A stretch of 64,000 nucleotides of DNA. Source: Phycisphaerales bacterium (GTDB lineage: Bacteria; Planctomycetota; Phycisphaerae; Tepidisphaerales; Tepidisphaeraceae). Shown here in pieces: positions 35,062-44,801 of the stretch. The DNA lies in assembly GCA_020847545.1 (NCBI GenBank), contig JADLBV010000001.1, positions 1 to 64,000 of the forward strand, written 5' to 3'. A program made the position numbers and the translations under genes. The notes beneath the pieces are model-generated. The model had not been told where the DNA came from. It was given only the letters and a program-made list of their open reading frames with translations, and made no database searches. How positions within the stretch are numbered: position 1 is the stretch's first letter; each line of letters starts with the position of its first letter.

Positions 35062-35967
35062 TTATGCCCGCCGACGCCGACGCATCAGCGCGATCGCGCC
35101 CACGCCCAACAGACTGATGGCGCTGGGCTCGGGAACGAAGTTCACCACGTCTCCGCCATTAAGCAGGTTCGTCTGGAGGTAATCAAGGTAGGCGGTTCCG
35201 TTTTTCTGGTAGCTTCCGAGTCCAAACTGAATGCTCGTTACTTTTGCTCCGGTGCCAAAGAGTTTGGGTCCCCAGGTCGCATCGGCGTTCCAATCGTCCA
35301 GCGTCTTCATTGTGCCACCGCCAGGCGCAGTGTAGAAGGCATTTCCAGCCTGGTCATATAGAGCCCAGGTGCCGGTGTCATGGTCCACTGACTCCGTGAT
35401 CCAGGTGTTGTACTGGGCCGGCTCATGAAGATGCACAAGAACGAGGTCCCAAGCTGACTCGCCGGAGCGAATGGCGGAAAAACCATTCTGCGATTGCCCG
35501 GCACCCGTACCCCAATCTGTCGATTGAATGCCGAGCTTAAACGCCAGCGTCCTACCGATGCTGTACGATTCGTATGTGGCACTAAAGCTGCTCAGCAAAC
35601 TCGCGCCCGTGCCGAAGCCGGTTGTCGTGTCGATCACGCTGTAATTCGACTTGCCGTTGTTGTCGGTAGTCCCGTCGATCCAAACCGCCCCGCCATAGGT
35701 CGAGCCACTGGGTTCGCTGTTGACAAACTTAATCTGCGCCGCGATGGCGATATCGTCTGCGGCAGTGGGCGTTTGTCCGGGCTTGCCGGCGTGGGTGTTG
35801 TTGATGCCCACCAGGTCCGTGCCCGACGTGTTTCGCACGTCGTCCGCTTTCCAGCCCTGGTCGCCGAATTGTCCGACATTAACCATCGCCGCCTGGCTTG
35901 TCACCGCCATGCCCAATCCAAATACCGCCGCGGCGGCACACACGATAGCTGACTTTCTGCTGAACAT
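35062..35967 (-). CDS. PEP-CTERM protein (cassette 2)
   Basis: The 301-residue protein has a signal peptide (MFSRKSAIVCAAAAVFGLGMAVTSQA) almost the same as that of the next cassette, then a beta-rich domain (NVGQFGDQGWKADDVRNTSG, FSATYESYSIGRTLAFKLGIQ, GGTMKTLDDWNADATWGPKLFGTGAK). Its C-terminus is NFVPEPSAISLLGVGAIALMRRRRRA. I recognise no named domain in the middle. The start has AAGGAG upstream within a conserved leader. The signal-peptide and leader similarity to 36124-37011 suggests cassette duplication with divergent cargo. Confidence 0.9.
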   Translation of the reverse strand: MFSRKSAIVCAAAAVFGLGMAVTSQAAMVNVGQFGDQGWKADDVRNTSGTDLVGINNTHAGKPGQTPTAADDIAIAAQIKFVNSEPSGSTYGGAVWIDGTTDNNGKSNYSVIDTTTGFGTGASLLSSFSATYESYSIGRTLAFKLGIQSTDWGTGAGQSQNGFSAIRSGESAWDLVLVHLHEPAQYNTWITESVDHDTGTWALYDQAGNAFYTAPGGGTMKTLDDWNADATWGPKLFGTGAKVTSIQFGLGSYQKNGTAYLDYLQTNLLNGGDVVNFVPEPSAISLLGVGAIALMRRRRRA

Positions 35968-35975
35968 GATAAAAC

Positions 35976-36070
35976 TCCTTGTCTTTCAGGGCCGAAGCCC
36001 TGGATACCTCGTTAAGGCGAATTAACTGGGATCGCCTCGATCTCCCCGCCGCAGAAAAAGCGGATGCGGC
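35976..36070 (-). promoter_or_regulatory. Conserved PEP-CTERM leader element, copy 2 (multi-hairpin 5' UTR)
   Basis: Reading the minus strand, three hairpins precede the ribosome-binding site of the 35967 gene: GCCGCAT pairing with GCGGC (within 36048-36070), AGGCGA pairing with TCGCCT (36015-36037), and CAGGGC-TTCG-GCCCTG (UUCG tetraloop, about 35988-36005). Copy 3 has the same order and spacing. Confidence 0.7.
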
Positions 36071-36085
36071 ACCGCTCCAAGGAAA

Positions 36086-36115
36086 CCCGCCGGACCGGTT
36101 TCCCGAACCGGCGGG
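36086..36115 (-). terminator. PEP-CTERM cassette terminator, copy 3
   Basis: Hairpin CCCGCCGG/CCGGCGGG, followed on the minus strand by TTTCC. It lies eight bases after the stop of the 36124 gene and just upstream of the leader of the next cassette. Confidence 0.8.
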
Positions 36116-36123
36116 TGAATCAT

Positions 36124-37011
36124 TCAATGTCCAAAGAGATTTCGCCCCCGACGCCGACGCATCAGAAGTGCGGATGCCGCCAATCCCGCCACGCCCAGGT
36201 AGCTGGGTTCGGGGACGGTGGCATTTGTCAGGCTAAAATCATCAAAATTAAATCCGGCTACACCGGACTGCGCCGTTCCACCTTCGCGGAACAGTACGCG
36301 ATCCACAGCGAAGAGTTGGTTCCCATTTCCTGCCTGTTCCGGATCATCGCGGTAGTAGTCTTCCCAACTTCCGATCGTGGCTTTAAGGCTGCCATCCACA
36401 TAATATTGAACCACATCGTTGTTGGGTCCATCATTGAAGACCGATGTAACCAGGAGCTGATGCCAACTGGTTCGGTCAACATTGCCAAGCGAGGAAGGGT
36501 TGAAGTCTGCGGTATTCCCAAATCCATTTGAAGTGGTGTCATATACAGTCAGCAATACTCCACCAGCGTTACTGTTATCAAGAGACACGTAATTTATACG
36601 TGACCCCCCCACGTCCGACAGAGAAATGCTAATGGCACTGTTGTCCTGGGAGGTGGTTCCGGCTTTAAACCAAACGGAATATGTGGCAGTATTACCTGTT
36701 ACACCGGAAACGGTCGATTCACCTGCCGCATTGCCGCCTGGCAGAGGGGCCGAAAAAGGCTGATCACCAAAAGAACCCGTGGTATAGGTGTTGGTGGAAT
36801 TGTACATCTGCGTGCCACTGTGAGCCGCGCCGCTGATTACTTCCTGGTCAAAGCTGGGATTTGTAACCTGCCATCCTTCCTGTCCATTAATGCTGCCAAG
36901 GCTCATGCTGTCAAAATTCGTGCTGTATGTCACGGTGGCACTGGCAAATGAAGCGCTGATTCCGAAGGCCGCCACTGCGGCACACACGATAGCTGTCTTC
37001 TTACTGAACAT
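36124..37011 (-). CDS. PEP-CTERM protein with LamG-like domain (cassette 3)
   Basis: The 295-residue protein has a signal peptide (MFSKKTAIVCAAVAAFGISASFASA). Its beta-sandwich resembles LamG/concanavalin domains (YSTNFDSMSLGSINGQEGWQV, ATYSVWFKAGTTSQDNSAISISLSDV, RTSWHQLLVTSVFNDGPNNDVVQYYVDGSLKATIGSW). A PEP-CTERM tail (ATVPEPSYLGVAGLAASALLMRRRRG) ends the protein. The AAGGAG site follows a conserved leader. It is first of the three tandem cassettes; each has its own leader and terminator, so they are probably separate transcripts. Confidence 0.9.
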   Translation of the reverse strand: MFSKKTAIVCAAVAAFGISASFASATVTYSTNFDSMSLGSINGQEGWQVTNPSFDQEVISGAAHSGTQMYNSTNTYTTGSFGDQPFSAPLPGGNAAGESTVSGVTGNTATYSVWFKAGTTSQDNSAISISLSDVGGSRINYVSLDNSNAGGVLLTVYDTTSNGFGNTADFNPSSLGNVDRTSWHQLLVTSVFNDGPNNDVVQYYVDGSLKATIGSWEDYYRDDPEQAGNGNQLFAVDRVLFREGGTAQSGVAGFNFDDFSLTNATVPEPSYLGVAGLAASALLMRRRRGRNLFGH

Positions 37012-37020
37012 GATGAAACT

Positions 37021-37117
37021 CCTTGTCTTTCCGGGCCGAAGCCCTGGATACCTCGTTGAGGCGAATTAAATGGGATCGCCTCGATCTCCCTGCCGCATGA
37101 AATGGCGTATGCGGCAC
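37021..37117 (-). promoter_or_regulatory. Conserved PEP-CTERM leader element, copy 3 (multi-hairpin 5' UTR)
   Basis: On the minus strand: hairpin TGCCGCAT/ATGCGGCA (within 37092-37116), then GAGGCG/CGCCTC (37058-37082) around the same TCCCA and TTAATT loop, then GGGC-TTCG-GCCC (about 37032-37045), then AAGGAG and the ATG at 37011. Same architecture as copy 2. Confidence 0.7.
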
Positions 37118-37159
37118 CGCGTATTTGTTACTTGCCAACTCATCAGTCGGCGGGATTGT

Positions 37160-37609
37160 TCAAAACCGGGACACTCGTTTTGATCGCACAAGGTCCGAAT
37201 CACGCGGCCGGTTGGTGGTACGTCGCAGCTCGGCGACGCCGGGAAGGTGGGTGAAAATCCGCCAGGCGGCCAGGCTTCGGGCCTGGATCTCCCGCGCCTC
37301 ATCAAGGTGCGGCGCCACCAGCGCCCAGCGCTGTCGCGGCCAACCTTGCCTCATTCGGCGGATGAACGCCCATGGCGACTCATTTGGCGATTGATCGTGA
37401 ACCAAGGTCAGGTCAAAACGCATCATCCGCATCAACTCGATCGCCCGCCTGGGATGAGCGGTCGTCCAGAGATTCAACGCCCGCCACTGTGCCGGCACCT
37501 CGGCCCAACCCACGGCCAAAATGGCCTGCTCCGTCATCGTTTCATGTGCGGCCGACAAGCCGGTCTCTTCGACCCCTGAGCCGCTCATTTTTGTTACAAC
37601 CGATTCCAT
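37160..37609 (-). CDS. Orphan degenerate receiver-like protein
   Basis: The 149-residue protein resembles a response-regulator receiver fold in its middle: RALNLWTTAHPRRAIELMRMMRFDLTLVHDQ, PWAFIRRMRQGWPRQRWALVAPHLDEAREIQARSLAAWRIF. The Asp in FDLTLVHD fits the strand-3 phosphoacceptor region, but the acidic pocket near the N-terminus is not evident, so phosphorylation is doubtful. No output domain is attached. It sits between the PEP-CTERM cassettes and the sigma-54 activator, so it may modulate that activator; this is inference. Confidence 0.6.
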   Translation of the reverse strand: MESVVTKMSGSGVEETGLSAAHETMTEQAILAVGWAEVPAQWRALNLWTTAHPRRAIELMRMMRFDLTLVHDQSPNESPWAFIRRMRQGWPRQRWALVAPHLDEAREIQARSLAAWRIFTHLPGVAELRRTTNRPRDSDLVRSKRVSRF

Positions 37610-37906
37610 GCCTGGGCATTAACGAACGATGTGCCACACGATGAGGGCGTTGATAAGATTTTTGCAAGTGCAGTGTTTGAATGGGCTTATGACAGCCTGG
37701 CGCATGCGTAGCCGGAAGGAGGTCAAAAGAGAAAAGTGGTTGTTTTAACAGGCCAAATCACAGCGCGAATCAGCGCAACTGTCTGATCCGCAGAGGGTAA
37801 CGAGAGGCACAGGTTATATTGAACAGGGGTGGTTGAAATGACCTGTGTTGGGGCGCGAATCTACGCGCGCGGCGTCACTTGGCGCGATGTTCTGCATACA
37901 TTGAAT

Positions 37907-38896
37907 TCAGTGCATGGGGATATTCAGGCGGACAATTCGGCGATTGAGCCGCTGGATGTTGAGATTGAGCAGTCGACCGGCGGCCGCCTTGCAGTAATTG
38001 GTACGGTGAAGGGCTTCAATGATGGTTCGGCGTTCGACATCCTCAAGACGCAGGCCATCGCTGGTGGAGACCGGCGGGCCGGAATGAAAATGGGGTGGCA
38101 GATCATCGAGTTCGATCGCGCGGCCGCTGCACAGGATGTGCATTTGTTCGATGATGTTGGACAGTTCACGCACATTGCCGGGCCAATGCCACGCCCGCAG
38201 CGCCTCGGCGGCGGACGCCGACAAAATGCAGGGAGGCTCATCATATAAAGCCGCCTGCTGGTCAATGAAATGGCGGGCCAGGGGCACGATGTCCAGCGGG
38301 CGCTGACGCAAGGCCGGCACACGCAGGTTGATCACGTTCAGCCGATAGTAGAGGTCGGCACGGAAGGTTCCCTGATGGACCATCTCAATCAACGGCCGGT
38401 TGGTGGCGGCCATAAACCGCACATCGACCGGAAATCGCTTTGTGGACCCAACCGGCAAAACCGTGCGCTCCTGCAACACGCGAAGCAATTTGGCCTGCTG
38501 GGGCAGGGGCAATTCGCCGATTTCATCGAGAAAAACCGTCCCCCCGTTGCCGCTGCGGATCAAACCCAGCGTATCCTGCGTGGCGCCGGTGAAGGCGCCG
38601 CGAACGTGGCCGAAGAGTTCGCTTTCGATCAGGTGGTCGTTGAGCGTGGAACAATCCACGGGAATGAACGGGCGATGGGCACGACGGCTGGAGGCCCAGA
38701 TGTGCCGTGCCAGCATCTCCTTGCCGCAGCCGGTCTCCCCCTGAATTAAAATCGTGGCCTTGCGCGGCGCCACCTGCTCGGCCCGCGCGGTCAGCGCGCA
38801 CATCAATGGGGATTGTGCGACCCAATTGAGCGCATCAGGCTCCGGCAGCGAAACCTCTGGTATGAGGCACTGAGAAACGTGGGCGGCAGGAATCAT
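37907..38896 (-). CDS. Sigma-54-dependent transcriptional activator lacking a sensor domain
   Basis: The 329-residue protein (ATG 38896 with AAGGGG upstream) consists almost only of the AAA+ core and DNA-binding domain. It has Walker A GETGCGKE (53-60), the sigma-54 contact loop GAFTGA (100-105), Walker B VFLDEIGE (121-128), the arginine-finger region FRADLYYRLNV (178-188) and WPGNVREL (238-245). A Fis-type helix-turn-helix lies at 288-328. The N-terminal 25 residues are too short for a receiver, PAS or GAF domain, so input must come from another protein, as with PspF. The nearby receiver-like gene and PEP-CTERM cassettes are candidate partner and targets. Confidence 0.93.
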   Translation of the reverse strand: MIPAAHVSQCLIPEVSLPEPDALNWVAQSPLMCALTARAEQVAPRKATILIQGETGCGKEMLARHIWASSRRAHRPFIPVDCSTLNDHLIESELFGHVRGAFTGATQDTLGLIRSGNGGTVFLDEIGELPLPQQAKLLRVLQERTVLPVGSTKRFPVDVRFMAATNRPLIEMVHQGTFRADLYYRLNVINLRVPALRQRPLDIVPLARHFIDQQAALYDEPPCILSASAAEALRAWHWPGNVRELSNIIEQMHILCSGRAIELDDLPPHFHSGPPVSTSDGLRLEDVERRTIIEALHRTNYCKAAAGRLLNLNIQRLNRRIVRLNIPMH

Positions 38897-39203
38897 GTCA
38901 AACCCCTTTTCACTTATCCGAGGCTCTTGGGACAGCGCGTAAACAACCCATCTCAAGCCAACGGATGCAATTAAATTTTTACTTTGAACTGCCCCTTGTT
39001 CCGGAATGGAACATTACAGCTCCGTCTCCTCTATCTATCGATAGCGTTCTACAACGGATGTCTGATCCAAGTCAAGCATTATTTTCAAAATAATGGGATC
39101 GCCCCAAATTTTATTTTTCAGTCATTTTAAGGCTATTTAGGACCGAAAAGGAATGGATTCAATAGTTTAGGCAATACAAATGAAATGGATCATCATTCGT
39201 TCA
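38897..39203. other. 307-base intergenic region with several palindromes
   Basis: No gene is visible. The DNA is A+T-rich and contains three symmetric sites: GTTCC-N5-GGAAC (38998-39012), CTATCGATAG (39035-39044) and a 9-bp perfect inverted repeat around one base (CATTATTTT, C, AAAATAATG; 39077-39095). It probably holds the promoter of the sigma-54 activator gene, the 3' end of the minus-strand gene upstream and protein-binding sites. No clear -24/-12 element was found. Confidence 0.5.
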
Positions 39204-39839
39204 TTATCCGGGTTTTGTAGTTGCGGTGGTGGGTTCGGATGCCGGGCGGATCAGCCGGCCGCGCATGACTTGGGCGGCCTCGTCGGCGGTGTGGAATTTG
39301 CCAGCGAGAATATCGGCGGTCGTTTCATCGAACACCCGCACCTGTAATGCCATTTCTTCGATTTGTTGGGCGATTTGGCCCGGTTCAAGGTCGGTCAGCA
39401 TTTCCCCCAGCGGCACGCGCCAATGGCCGTCCATTTTTCTCATATGGATCAGCGGGGTATTGGCCGAATCGACCTTTAATGTGGCTTTGTCCCCATCGAT
39501 CTGCTCAATGGCCTGGCGGATCGCTTCCAGACGTTTTTCGTGGTCGGCCGGGTCGCCGGTCAGGATGCGCGACTGTGCCGCTCCATAGGTTTGCACCGCA
39601 GCCTGGCGCATTGTTGATAATGACTGGGCATAATTCACCAGCGCATCGACCAGTCGTTGTTGGTCATCCCCCTGGGCAACGATGGATTGGCGGATGGTCG
39701 CCCCATCCCCCTCGCGCATCGCCACCACCAGGCGTTCGTAGGCCTGGCGGGGGGAATCGCCCGGTTGGGTGGCCGGCTGGGCTTGGGCGGAGGCCGACAT
39801 CGACACTAACAGCAAGATTCCGTAAAATATCCTTTGCAT
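39204..39839 (-). CDS. Small secreted protein of unknown function
   Basis: ATG 39839 is preferred: GGAG lies about five bases upstream, and it gives a signal peptide (MQRIFYGILLLVSMSASAQAQP). The 211-residue protein is mostly helical (SPRQAYERLVVAMREGDGATIRQSIV, LVDALVNYAQSLSTMRQAAVQTYG) and includes a strand-rich core (KATLKVDSANTPLIHMRKMDGHWRVPL). It resembles small periplasmic helical/NTF2-like proteins but belongs to no family I can name. The A-P-T-rich ends suggest a flexible surface or periplasmic protein. Confidence 0.72.
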   Translation of the reverse strand: MQRIFYGILLLVSMSASAQAQPATQPGDSPRQAYERLVVAMREGDGATIRQSIVAQGDDQQRLVDALVNYAQSLSTMRQAAVQTYGAAQSRILTGDPADHEKRLEAIRQAIEQIDGDKATLKVDSANTPLIHMRKMDGHWRVPLGEMLTDLEPGQIAQQIEEMALQVRVFDETTADILAGKFHTADEAAQVMRGRLIRPASEPTTATTKPG

Positions 39840-39935
39840 AACCGCTCCGTGCCTGTTGTCACTGGACGATTGGAACATTATCATGCTCCGCCCTGTTGAA
39901 ACAGCGGTTTGGAACTGGAATTTTGAGGTGTCACG

Positions 39936-40268
39936 ATGTCAATGGATCGTAGTTTGAAGAGCGCCAACTCTCTGGTGCGTCATCGCAATGTGCTGACCCG
40001 CACCGAGCGGCTGGACAAACTCAAGGATGAGGAAAAGTGGAACGACAGCAAGAGCGTGTTTGGGTTGCCGAAGGTTGCCCATCGCAAGCAGGCGGTCGCC
40101 AAGACGGTGAAGGAAGAAGCCGCTCCCGGCGCTGAAGGGGCCGCGCCGGCCGCCGGCGCCGCACCGGCGAAGGGCGCAGCTCCGGCCGCCAAGGGTGCCG
40201 CGCCGGCCAAGGGCGCTGCTCCTGCAGCCCCGGCCGCCAAGGCCGCCGCTCCGGCCAAGAAAAAGTAA
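39936..40268 (+). CDS. 'Small basic protein' (TIGR04137-type) with Ala/Lys-rich tail
   Basis: The first 50 residues match the small basic protein family of Verrucomicrobia, Chlamydiae and Planctomycetes: MSMDRSLKSANSLVRHRNVL, TRTERLDKLKDEEKW, SVFGLPKV. Usual members end soon after with a Lys-rich stretch. This one adds about 50 residues of low-complexity repeats (GAAPAKGAAPA, PAAKAAAPAKKK). The positive charge suggests nucleic-acid or ribosome binding, but the role is unknown. GAGGTG lies ahead of the start. It is followed by nuoH, with a gap of 43 bases. Confidence 0.88.
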   Translation: MSMDRSLKSANSLVRHRNVLTRTERLDKLKDEEKWNDSKSVFGLPKVAHRKQAVAKTVKEEAAPGAEGAAPAAGAAPAKGAAPAAKGAAPAKGAAPAAPAAKAAAPAKKK

Positions 40269-40311
40269 TTGCCGTCTTCGCGCTGGTCAGCAAGGATGAA
40301 CGGGACCCACC

Positions 40312-41688
40312 ATGCTTGAATGGATTTTACGCCTGCCGGTCTGGTTTTGGATCGCTCTGATCGTTCACGGAACGGTTCTGGGTTCGGTGGCGTATCTCAT
40401 TTTGCTCGAGCGCAAAGTCGCCTCGTGGGTTCAGGATCGACTTGGCCCCAACCGCGTCGGTTACGGCGGGTTGCTGCAACCCATAGCGGATGGATTGAAA
40501 TTCATCTTCAAGGAAGACTATCGCCCCGGCGGCGTTGACAAGGTTCTGTTCACCCTCGCCCCCGGTTTGATGATCGCGGTCATCATCGTCAGCATCGCGG
40601 TGATCCCGTGGGGTGGCACATGGCAGCGCACCTGGACGGTGCAGACCCCGGCAAATGCGACCGACCAACAGGCCGCCATCGCATCACAGATTCCTTATGA
40701 TGCGCAGGTGGTGAATGTCGTCCCCGCGCAGCAGGCCGATACGTTTGCCGTCACCTTTCAGGAACCATTTCAGATCGCGTCGTTGAACATCGGCGTGCTG
40801 TTCATTCTGGCGATTTTGTCGCTGGCGGTGTATGGCGTCGTCATCGGCGGATGGGCCAGTAACAACAAATATTCATTCCTGGGCGGTCTGCGCGCCACCG
40901 CCAACATGATCAGCTACGAAATCCCGCTGGCGCTGGGCGTGCTGACGATCGTGCTCATGTTCGGCACGCTGGATTTGAACGTCATCGTCGACAAGCAGGC
41001 GCATTACTGGGCCGGCTACATCCCCGCGTGGAATGTCTTCACGCAGCCGCTGACGTTTCTGCTCTTTCTGGTCTGCATCCACGCCGAGGCCAACCGCGCC
41101 CCGTTTGATCTGGCCGAGGCCGAACAGGAACTGGTCGGCGGCTATCACACCGAATCCAGCTCGATGCGGTTTGCCCTCTTTTTCCTGGGTGAATATGCCG
41201 GCATGATCACCACCAGCGCATTGTGCGTGGCGCTCTTCTTTGGCGGGTGGCATCTGCCCGGCCTGACCGGGCCGGCCGAAAATCCGGGGTTGTCCTCCAG
41301 TTTGTGGATCTGCATTTTGCGGGGGGTCGTCTTCTTCGCCAAAACGATCGTCATCATCTTTGTCTTCATGTGGGTGCGCTGGAGCCTGCCGCGATTTCGC
41401 TTTGACCAGTTGATGATGCTGGCGTGGCGCGGGTTGATCCCCGTGTCGCTGGTGTTGATGCTGGCAACGGCCATCGTGATGTATTTCGTCGCCCCGCTGG
41501 ATGAGCTTTTTGTGGCCGGCCAGGGAATCGGCGGTCGGCTGGCGATCTACCTGCTGATCATCAACGTGGTCATCACGGTTGGCGCGATGCTCATCAGCAC
41601 GGTTCTCCCGCCGGCCCCCAAGACCAACCGCCGGATCAAAGTCGAAGGCAGCCGTTTCGACCAGACCCCCCTGCCGGCCGGCACGTAA
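40312..41688 (+). CDS. nuoH: NADH-quinone oxidoreductase subunit H, orphan and extended
   Basis: NuoH is a membrane subunit of respiratory complex I and lines the quinone site. The 458-residue protein has the expected helices and signature stretches: ILLERKVASWVQDRLGPNRVG (26-46), GLLQPIADGLKF, then later helices with EANRAPFDLAEAEQELVGGYHTESSS and MWVRWSLPRFRFDQLM. Typical length is 325-350. Part of the excess is a hydrophilic insertion at about 100-155 (TWTVQTPANATDQQAAIASQ region), between helices, and part is a longer C-terminus. No other nuo gene is adjacent. It lies between the small basic protein and thrS genes. Confidence 0.93.
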   Translation: MLEWILRLPVWFWIALIVHGTVLGSVAYLILLERKVASWVQDRLGPNRVGYGGLLQPIADGLKFIFKEDYRPGGVDKVLFTLAPGLMIAVIIVSIAVIPWGGTWQRTWTVQTPANATDQQAAIASQIPYDAQVVNVVPAQQADTFAVTFQEPFQIASLNIGVLFILAILSLAVYGVVIGGWASNNKYSFLGGLRATANMISYEIPLALGVLTIVLMFGTLDLNVIVDKQAHYWAGYIPAWNVFTQPLTFLLFLVCIHAEANRAPFDLAEAEQELVGGYHTESSSMRFALFFLGEYAGMITTSALCVALFFGGWHLPGLTGPAENPGLSSSLWICILRGVVFFAKTIVIIFVFMWVRWSLPRFRFDQLMMLAWRGLIPVSLVLMLATAIVMYFVAPLDELFVAGQGIGGRLAIYLLIINVVITVGAMLISTVLPPAPKTNRRIKVEGSRFDQTPLPAGT

Positions 41689-41769
41689 ACAAGCGGGCAG
41701 TCATCGCCCCCGCGATGATTCGGTCAATTGCCATTCGATGACAGACGACATCTGACATGAAGGTTTCTC

Positions 41770-43806
<2,037 letters not shown>

Positions 43807-43850
43807 ATTAACGCTATTTTATCGGACCATGCCCCGTATTCGGATTTTCT

Positions 43851-43880
43851 TTGCTTCCGTGGCGGGACAGGGCGTATGAT
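43851..43880 (+). promoter_or_regulatory. Putative promoter for the GspF-N-like/MamK-like gene pair
   Basis: TTGCTT (43851-43856) and TATGAT (43875-43880) are 18 bases apart, about 40 bases before the GTG start at 43919. A sigma-70-type promoter is plausible but not proven. Confidence 0.35.
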
Positions 43881-43918
43881 GGCGTGACGGCGAAGCGTTC
43901 AGCGAGGATTTCTCTACC

Positions 43919-44761
43919 GTGCGTTATCGTTTCCGCGGGTTTATCCGATCCACCGGCCAGCCGGTTGACGGCCATGTTCAGGCCGACCCCGCGGAGATGG
44001 GGTATGGCGCGCTGGCCGAGCATGGCATCATCACCGAATCGCTGACACCCGACCCCGAACCATTAAACTTAAGCGCCCAGCACCAGCCGATCGCCAGCGC
44101 GATCGATTCAGCGCTCGACACGGCCGCATCGCAGGTTCCATTTGATGCCTTGACCGACAAGTTCAAGGGCAAAAACGTCTGGGTGCTGGACCGGGACAAA
44201 ATCCGCAGCCGCGTGGCGCAGGTGGTGGATCAGGCCCTTTCCAACGCCACCAACGTCGGCGGCACGGACGTCACGGCCATTCGGGCCTCGGTGGCCGATG
44301 CGATCAACGGGCTGTTCAAGGACAACCGCAACCTGACCAGCAAGGTGTCGAACACCGCGCTGCAGATGGATCATCAGATCCAGCGGCTGGAATCGTTCGT
44401 CCGCAAGGCCGAAAGCCTGCTGGCGCAGATGACGGTGGCGATCAGCCGGATCGGCACGGGGGGCGGCGGCGGATTCGCGCCGCGTCGATACGGCGGCGCG
44501 CCGTCGATGCAGCAGGAGCAAAACAAGGTATTGGTGGAGATTTTCAAGGAAAATCTCCGCCTTCGCGGCATCGAGATCGACCAGTCGGCCGATGAATTGG
44601 CGGGTGTGGCGGAGGGAACCGACCAACCGGCCGACGGGACGGCCGCTGCGACAGCCGTCGCGACAGCCGACGAGGCCCAGCCGGCCGTGTCGAACCGGCC
44701 CGCGTTGCCGCCGCAAACCTTTGCCACCGGACCGATTTCGGATCAAAATCAGGACAGTTGA
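43919..44761 (+). CDS. GspF-N-like protein of unknown function, partner of the MamK-like gene
   Basis: The start is GTG 43919. The N-terminus (MRYRFRGFIRSTGQPVDGHV, then QADPAEMGYGALAEHGIITESL) closely resembles the first domain of GspF/PilC type II secretion platform proteins, which reads similarly with 'G...A..L...G'. The rest is not GspF: there are no membrane helices. The middle is helical (KIRSRVAQVVDQALSNATNVGG, NTALQMDHQIQRLESFVRKAESLLAQM), followed by a Gly-rich linker and an Ala/Thr-rich C-terminal tail. It ends 40 bases before the MamK-like gene and may recruit or regulate that filament. This is inference. Confidence 0.75.
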   Translation: MRYRFRGFIRSTGQPVDGHVQADPAEMGYGALAEHGIITESLTPDPEPLNLSAQHQPIASAIDSALDTAASQVPFDALTDKFKGKNVWVLDRDKIRSRVAQVVDQALSNATNVGGTDVTAIRASVADAINGLFKDNRNLTSKVSNTALQMDHQIQRLESFVRKAESLLAQMTVAISRIGTGGGGGFAPRRYGGAPSMQQEQNKVLVEIFKENLRLRGIEIDQSADELAGVAEGTDQPADGTAAATAVATADEAQPAVSNRPALPPQTFATGPISDQNQDS

Positions 44762-44801
44762 AAATAGAGTATAGTAGAGAACCCTTTAACGGAGACCATC
44801 C

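Noticed and set aside
37610-37640. Sigma-54 promoter (TGGCAC then TTCGTT on the minus strand)
   Set aside because: The -12 part lacks the required GC at GG-N10-GC spacing, so it is only a near miss and is not listed as a feature.
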